Assembly: GCF_014645615.1 (NCBI RefSeq)
Contig: NZ_BMMB01000014.1
Span: 1-59,161, forward strand
DNA from: Paenibacillus hunanensis
GTDB lineage: Bacteria > Bacillota > Bacilli > Paenibacillales > Paenibacillaceae
Direction: 5' to 3'
DNA length: 59,161 nucleotides
Each line of letters opens with the position of its first letter. The first letter of the stretch is position 1. The position numbers and the translations under genes were made by a program. Of this stretch, positions 54,683 through 59,161 are shown piece by piece. The notes below the pieces were generated by a model. That model was not told the DNA's origin, made no database searches, and saw only the letters and a list, made by a program, of their open reading frames with translations.

Positions 54683-56560
54683 TTAATCGTGATAGACACG
54701 GATCGATTGTAGCGAAACATCCGCAGCTCCTTGTATTTTGATACCATGCTGGCGTACCTGTAATAGCCGTGCGTGCAATTCCATACTGATCATTTCTCCT
54801 GCATACAATACAGGAATACCCGGAGGATAAGGAATAACCATCTCTGCACATCTCCGTCCGGCTGCCTGCTCCAGCGGTATCGTCTCGATCTGCTGCTGTG
54901 CGATAGGCTTCATTTGAAAAGGTACGGGCTCGGATATGAGTGAAGCTATAAGCAGATTAGAATCTTCATCTTGCTGTTCGGCGGCTATATTGGACTTATC
55001 AAGAGCATCGGAAAGTACACTTTTCCCGATTGATAAAGCTGATAACATGGGGGATATCGATACATTACCTGCATGTGCATGAGCATATTCCTGTGCAGCT
55101 ATAGCTGTATCATCAGCAATCCGCCGTAATGCGTCCAACAAGCGTGTTGCATCCTCCATTTGTGAGCCGAGACTGAATACGAGCACCACATAACGCTCAT
55201 CACTCATCTCCGGTATACAGCCATATTGCTCAAGCTGCTGCTGTAACTGCTGCCCGGATAAGTATCCTGTTTGATCATACAAAACAATTTTAAATGGATC
55301 CTGCTCGATTCTTTGAGCCATCTCATCATATGCAGGTATATCCAAACGACTCTCCGAATGGACTTCTTCTACACAATCCTTATACTCTGCATTCAAAGAA
55401 TCCTTCTTCACATATCGTCGATGTTCCTCACGTTGCTCACCTACAATCGCAAAGCGTCCGCCAGTCTCACGATCCATACTATCCACCTGCTCATTTGCTA
55501 CATATTGCTTACTGCCTGCATGCGTATGATCCGATGCAGCAGCATAACATCCAATCGATGCCAGATGATCTACGACATAATCACGAGCTGCCAATCCCTG
55601 TTCAAATAATGCACTTCCTGCGTAATCCAGCCAATAACGGCTCAGATCCAGTGAAGCCATGATCGGATAGGAAGGACTGGAGCTTTGAATCATCGCCAAT
55701 CGCTGCCGAAGTACATCCCGATCCATCCAATTACCCTGTATATGCAGCATCGCGCCCATCGTCATAGCGGATAGCATTTTGTGTGTGGATTGTACAACGC
55801 CGTTTGCTCCCGCTGCCAGCGCACTTTGCGGAAAGCGTGGATGATGTCCGTAATGAGCACCATGCGCTTCATCGACGAGCAGAGGAATGCCGTGCTCATG
55901 ACAATATTGAGCCATAGTCGATAGATCGCTGCCCATTCCATAATAATTAGGTGATGTTACTAGCACGCCACGAGCCTGAGGATACCGCACTAGCGCTTGC
56001 CGCACCGTCTCTGCCAATGGCACCACAGCAAGCCCGCTAAGTGTATCGATCTCTGGTGTCAAAAACACTGCCTGCGCTCCAGCCAGCATTAAGCCATGAA
56101 TGACCGATTTATGCACATTACGCTGCACAATAATTAGATCACCGGGCTGCTGACAAACCGATAACAGTAATGCCAGATTCCCCGATGTACTGCCACCAAC
56201 AAGCCAGTACGTTTCCTCTGCCCCAAAGCAGCGAGCAGCAAGCTCCTGCCCCTCCTGAATCACACCCTCAGGATGATGAAGGTCATCTGTGCCTTGTATT
56301 TCCGTCACATCCAGACGCAATAGCTCTCGCATATAATCCATAGACAGAGCTTGTGCAGCGTTCTCAACAGGCAGTTCATAGGCTGCTCCATTTTTATGTC
56401 CAGGCACATGATAGCTCCGATTGCCTGACTGCGCATACTGAATAAGCCTCTCATATAGGGGCGCCCGAACACGATCATCTTGAAGATGATCATCTATAGA
56501 AAGGGACTCATACGCATTCTCGGAAAAGAATGACTGCTTACTCATCTCATTATTATTCAT
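54683..56560 (-). CDS. Orn/Lys/Arg decarboxylase family PLP enzyme (YaaO-like)
   Basis: PLP fold-type I enzyme, likely an amino-acid decarboxylase; substrate unproven. The SYHVPGHKNG start, GGSTSGN, DEAHGAHYG and the PLP lysine in STHKMLSAMT are clear. At about 625 residues it exceeds B. subtilis YaaO (480): extra material lies at about 375-430 (charged, low similarity) and 515-560. It precedes tmk as in B. subtilis. The start at ATG 56560 has AGGAG only 4 nt upstream; ATG 56581 is the alternative. Confidence 0.88.
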   Translation of the reverse strand: MNNNEMSKQSFFSENAYESLSIDDHLQDDRVRAPLYERLIQYAQSGNRSYHVPGHKNGAAYELPVENAAQALSMDYMRELLRLDVTEIQGTDDLHHPEGVIQEGQELAARCFGAEETYWLVGGSTSGNLALLLSVCQQPGDLIIVQRNVHKSVIHGLMLAGAQAVFLTPEIDTLSGLAVVPLAETVRQALVRYPQARGVLVTSPNYYGMGSDLSTMAQYCHEHGIPLLVDEAHGAHYGHHPRFPQSALAAGANGVVQSTHKMLSAMTMGAMLHIQGNWMDRDVLRQRLAMIQSSSPSYPIMASLDLSRYWLDYAGSALFEQGLAARDYVVDHLASIGCYAAASDHTHAGSKQYVANEQVDSMDRETGGRFAIVGEQREEHRRYVKKDSLNAEYKDCVEEVHSESRLDIPAYDEMAQRIEQDPFKIVLYDQTGYLSGQQLQQQLEQYGCIPEMSDERYVVLVFSLGSQMEDATRLLDALRRIADDTAIAAQEYAHAHAGNVSISPMLSALSIGKSVLSDALDKSNIAAEQQDEDSNLLIASLISEPVPFQMKPIAQQQIETIPLEQAAGRRCAEMVIPYPPGIPVLYAGEMISMELHARLLQVRQHGIKIQGAADVSLQSIRVYHD

Positions 56561-56611
56561 AATACTCCTGCTAACTTTCATATAAATTATTGTAGACTTC
56601 CTAGTATCCTT

Positions 56612-56640
56612 ATTATAATTATAACAGAGCAACGCTCGAA
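56612..56640 (-). promoter_or_regulatory. promoter of the decarboxylase-tmk unit
   Basis: Minus strand: -35 TTCGAG at 56635-56640, 17-nt spacer, -10 TATAAT at 56612-56617; a second TATAAT is adjacent at 56618-56623. The rest of the gap to 57059 is AT-rich and shows nothing else. Confidence 0.5.
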
Positions 56641-57059
56641 CTATGCGATTAAGTCTAAGTCTGAATCAAGACCCCGATTTAGATCGTGATATCCAATGGA
56701 TTTATATGATATACGACTTACGTATCGATTATCTACGATCAATGTCTAATTCGTACCTAATTGATAGCTAATTTAAATCTAATCCCCGGCCACTGTATGA
56801 CTGAATATATGCCAATGCTCTATCATCAATGTATATCGTTGTCGATTGTATGTAGTTGTAGTCCCAGTAGAAATGGTTCTAAAGTTCCTCTTCGATACCG
56901 ATCCAAAAACCGATATACATAATGAATACTGCTCGGTTCCATACACAGTTGTATCTTTATTGTTCTATACATATACATAAGCTTCATTCATGGCTCACTG
57001 CAATGCTGCACATATGCCATATGCATTTCATCATTTATCGGAAAGGTGGCCCCTCCTCT

Positions 57060-57584
57060 ATGGCAGTAGAGCCGCAACAAAACGCAACGTTCTACCAGTA
57101 TAAGCTAATTAAAAAATGGAATATTACCCGACTCTGGTTTTGGACGTATCTTCTTTTACCCGTCATCGCCTTAGCCGCAGAAATGTATTTCTTCTCATGG
57201 GAAAGCATTGGCTTCTGGGTATTGTCATTCCCTCTAGTATTGTGGATTCAATTCGTAATCTCACGCTCCGTCTTAATTATGACCGTAAATCACCTGCGTA
57301 AAAAATGGCGTTTCCAATTCCAATACCCCTGGATCGGTTATCTGCCTGATCAACATATGAGCTATTCTACATTCCGACGCGTACTATTGCATACAACATG
57401 GATCGGATTATGCTTCACTGCTGTACTATTCATGTGGCTGCCTGTTTCCTTTTCCGTCTCGCTAGTCGTCTGGCATGTCTGGCTCTGCCTACCACGCCTG
57501 CTCATCCTGCTCCGTCTGTTCAGACAACGCAAAGATGGCATGGTCAAGCTTAACAAGGACGATGTGTCATATTATATTAGCTAA
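57060..57584 (+). CDS. multi-pass membrane protein of unknown function
   Basis: A 174-residue plus-strand protein with about four hydrophobic segments in two pairs (about 26-45, 48-68, 107-125, 128-148), rich in Trp, Phe and Leu, and with basic loops. AGGTGG lies 10 nt before the ATG at 57060; the frame is open to 56922 but that part looks non-coding. I recognise no family. A 28-nt stretch including its stop codon is repeated 64 nt downstream with changes at third codon positions only. Confidence 0.7.
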   Translation: MAVEPQQNATFYQYKLIKKWNITRLWFWTYLLLPVIALAAEMYFFSWESIGFWVLSFPLVLWIQFVISRSVLIMTVNHLRKKWRFQFQYPWIGYLPDQHMSYSTFRRVLLHTTWIGLCFTAVLFMWLPVSFSVSLVVWHVWLCLPRLLILLRLFRQRKDGMVKLNKDDVSYYIS

Positions 57585-57652
57585 ATTACATGGATCCGAC
57601 ATTATCCCAGCTTGCCCTAGCATCGATGTATCATACTATATTAGCTAAATTA
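57561..57652 (+). repeat. short duplication of the 3' end of the membrane-protein gene
   Basis: 57561-57588 and 57625-57652 are identical at 26 of 28 positions. Both encode DVSYYIS and a stop; the two differences are synonymous (GTG/GTA, TAT/TAC). Only the first is in frame with the gene. Confidence 0.6.
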
Positions 57653-57872
57653 GCTCATTCGATCACATTGCTGCTAGATCCAAATTAGATATACAATATA
57701 AAGGCTCAAATCACATTCATATATACATGTTCAAATCATGTTCATACTTCTCAATAGGAGTTCATTTAATGTTGATATCCAATCATACAGAGGATCTCTG
57801 CCTAAAGAGTTATAGTTCGATAACTGGACAAAGATGATCTATTCATATCATTCACCCACTATTCACTCACAT

Positions 57873-57911
57873 AAAAAGCTGACCCCTATTTAGTATAAAG
57901 GTCAGCTTTTC
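57873..57911. terminator. bidirectional terminator between convergent genes
   Basis: Stem AAAAAGCTGACC / GGTCAGCTTTT with a 15-nt loop, between the membrane-protein gene and the dehydrogenase gene. Confidence 0.82.
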
Positions 57912-58035
57912 TTATTTGTATTTATCCCCGATCCATTCCAATCCCATTTAAAATCTAATATGTACAACCACAAACCATACTCAATACTAGCTAACAAACC
58001 ATGCACAACCTAATTCCATGATTAACAATCACCAA

Positions 58036-58800
58036 TTACCGAATAAATCCGCCTTCCGAGTGAATAATCTGTCCTGTAATCCACTCTGCTTCCTCACTCG
58101 CCAAAAAAGCTACCAATCGCGCTGCATCTTCAGGCGTCCCGATCCGTCCCATTGGAAATTGCGGCAATAGATATTCACGTACCTCATCATTCATCCACGT
58201 AGAGTCCGTCGGCCCCGGATTAATCGCATTGACTGTAATTCGCAATGATGCTAGCTCACGAGATAACGACTTCGTAAACGCAGAAATAGCTCCCTTCGTC
58301 GCCGCATAAGCCAGTTCTCCAGGCATAGGTGCAAGATCCTGACCTGAAGTTAAATTAATGATCCGACCATAAGGCAAGTTTGCCTTCTCAAACGAACGTG
58401 CAAACTCAGCACATAATAAAAACGTTGATCTCATGTTCACGGCATAGTGATCATCCAATGATTTAGCATCCAGCGATACATAATCATTATTCGTGCTATA
58501 CGCAGCATTATTAATCAAAATAGTAGGCTGCCCCAGTTGGTTCAATACCTCAGCATATAGCTCTGACGCAGCAGTAGAAGCTGCCAAATCAATCTCCAAA
58601 CAAGCACAACGTACACCCATACCCATCATCTCTTGCCGTAACATATCTGGCCACTGCACATCTGCATTCCAATAGGTAAAGAAAATATCCACCCCAGTAG
58701 AAGCTAACTTTCTACAAAATGCCGTGCCCATATCTCTCGAGCTACTAGCTCCAGTAATCAAAGCAACCTTTCGTTGTGTATCTTGGTTAGTATGACTCAT
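58036..58800 (-). CDS. short-chain dehydrogenase/reductase
   Basis: NAD(P)-dependent oxidoreductase with 254 residues. The Rossmann start is ALITGASSSRDMGTAF (a variant of TGxxxGxG), followed by NNAAYS, the catalytic Tyr/Lys in YAATK, and INPGPTDSTW. It is close to 3-oxoacyl-ACP-reductase-like SDRs; the substrate is unknown. The start at ATG 58800 has GGAGG 6 nt upstream. Two 33-bp repeats lie in its upstream region. Confidence 0.88.
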   Translation of the reverse strand: MSHTNQDTQRKVALITGASSSRDMGTAFCRKLASTGVDIFFTYWNADVQWPDMLRQEMMGMGVRCACLEIDLAASTAASELYAEVLNQLGQPTILINNAAYSTNNDYVSLDAKSLDDHYAVNMRSTFLLCAEFARSFEKANLPYGRIINLTSGQDLAPMPGELAYAATKGAISAFTKSLSRELASLRITVNAINPGPTDSTWMNDEVREYLLPQFPMGRIGTPEDAARLVAFLASEEAEWITGQIIHSEGGFIR

Positions 58801-58843
58801 ACTCGTCCTCCTCCTCCTTTCTAATCCGTTCATACAAAATTAT

Positions 58844-59043
58844 AAAACACCAACTGGCAATTGTATAATACGTATCCCTCTTTCCTTGGAGCTCCTCTAC
58901 AATATCTTTCTCCAATACCTCTCTGCAACACCTTCTACTGCTATATCCCTCATTGGAACAACAAGAGTACACTTAAAAGTTAAAAAACCTGAAACAAAGC
59001 CTGAAAAGAGAAAACACTAAGTGGCAATTGTATAATACATATC
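58844..59043 (+). repeat. two 33-bp direct repeats upstream of the dehydrogenase gene
   Basis: 58844-58876 and 59011-59043 are identical at 30 of 33 positions, 167 bp apart. Each contains TGGCAATTGTATAATAC, with a GTAT-n-ATAC half-palindrome and a TATAAT. They could be operator sites, promoters or ends of a small element. The 58801-59161 stretch holds no other gene. Confidence 0.55.
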
Positions 59044-59161
59044 GAGAACAACAGAACGCAGAACAAGAAGAATACAAAGAAAGTGAATAACAAAAGCAGC
59101 CAATAGAGGTAGTAAATAGAACAAAATAGAATGAAAAATAGACTATACGAAGAAGATCAAA

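Overview
The window reads as a core chromosomal segment of a low-to-moderate GC Gram-positive bacterium of the order Bacillales, most likely a Paenibacillaceae member. Gene order follows the Bacillus subtilis 'yaaO to lysS' region, seen here in reverse, so nearly all genes are on the minus strand. Paenibacillus-type touches are the nadA-nadB-nadC block between ftsH and coaX, a cysK-pab-fol operon, an hup-rqcP pair, and an AbrB whose C-terminus carries two CxxC pairs. No mobile element, CRISPR array, tRNA or prophage gene was seen. The identification rests on gene content and order only.

Layout, left to right. 1-420: leader and promoters of an rRNA operon whose 16S gene lies to the left of the window. 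1418-5298: lysS, greA, dusB. 5510-10436: folate and p-aminobenzoate operon. 10635-15407: cysK, a PpiC-type foldase, hslO, coaX, nadC. 15400-18274: nadB and nadA. 18782-24072: ftsH, hpt, tilS and a YabT-like kinase. 24226-29377: S1 protein, divIC, rqcP, hup, mazG/yabN and a lipid-flippase-like protein. 29523-34956: prsA, mfd, pth. 35197-35397: a small plus-strand gene of unknown function. 35484-42662: prs, glmU, spoVG, purR, ispE, veg, ksgA, rnmV. 42831-46839: yabE behind a c-di-AMP riboswitch, tatD, and an HD phosphohydrolase. 47307-47561: abrB on the plus strand with two promoters and Spo0A-like boxes. 47997-56560: rsmI, trmN6-like, yabA, ricT, holB, yaaR, darA, tmk and a YaaO-like decarboxylase. 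57060-58800: an unknown membrane protein and a short-chain dehydrogenase.

The genes work in folate, NAD, CoA, PRPP, purine-control and isoprenoid supply, tRNA and rRNA maturation, DNA replication and repair, membrane proteolysis and chaperoning, and cell-wall turnover. c-di-AMP sensing appears twice: DarA and the riboswitch on yabE.

The most notable observation is an absence. At every slot of this conserved segment where B. subtilis and typical Paenibacillus carry a sporulation-only gene (fin, spoVT, yabP-yabQ, spoIIE, yabG, sspF), the gene is missing and only a short intergenic stretch remains, while the interleaved housekeeping genes are intact. Dual-use regulators remain: spoVG, abrB with Spo0A-like boxes, and a YabT-like kinase. 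This suggests a lineage that has lost endospore formation but kept the transition-state control circuit.
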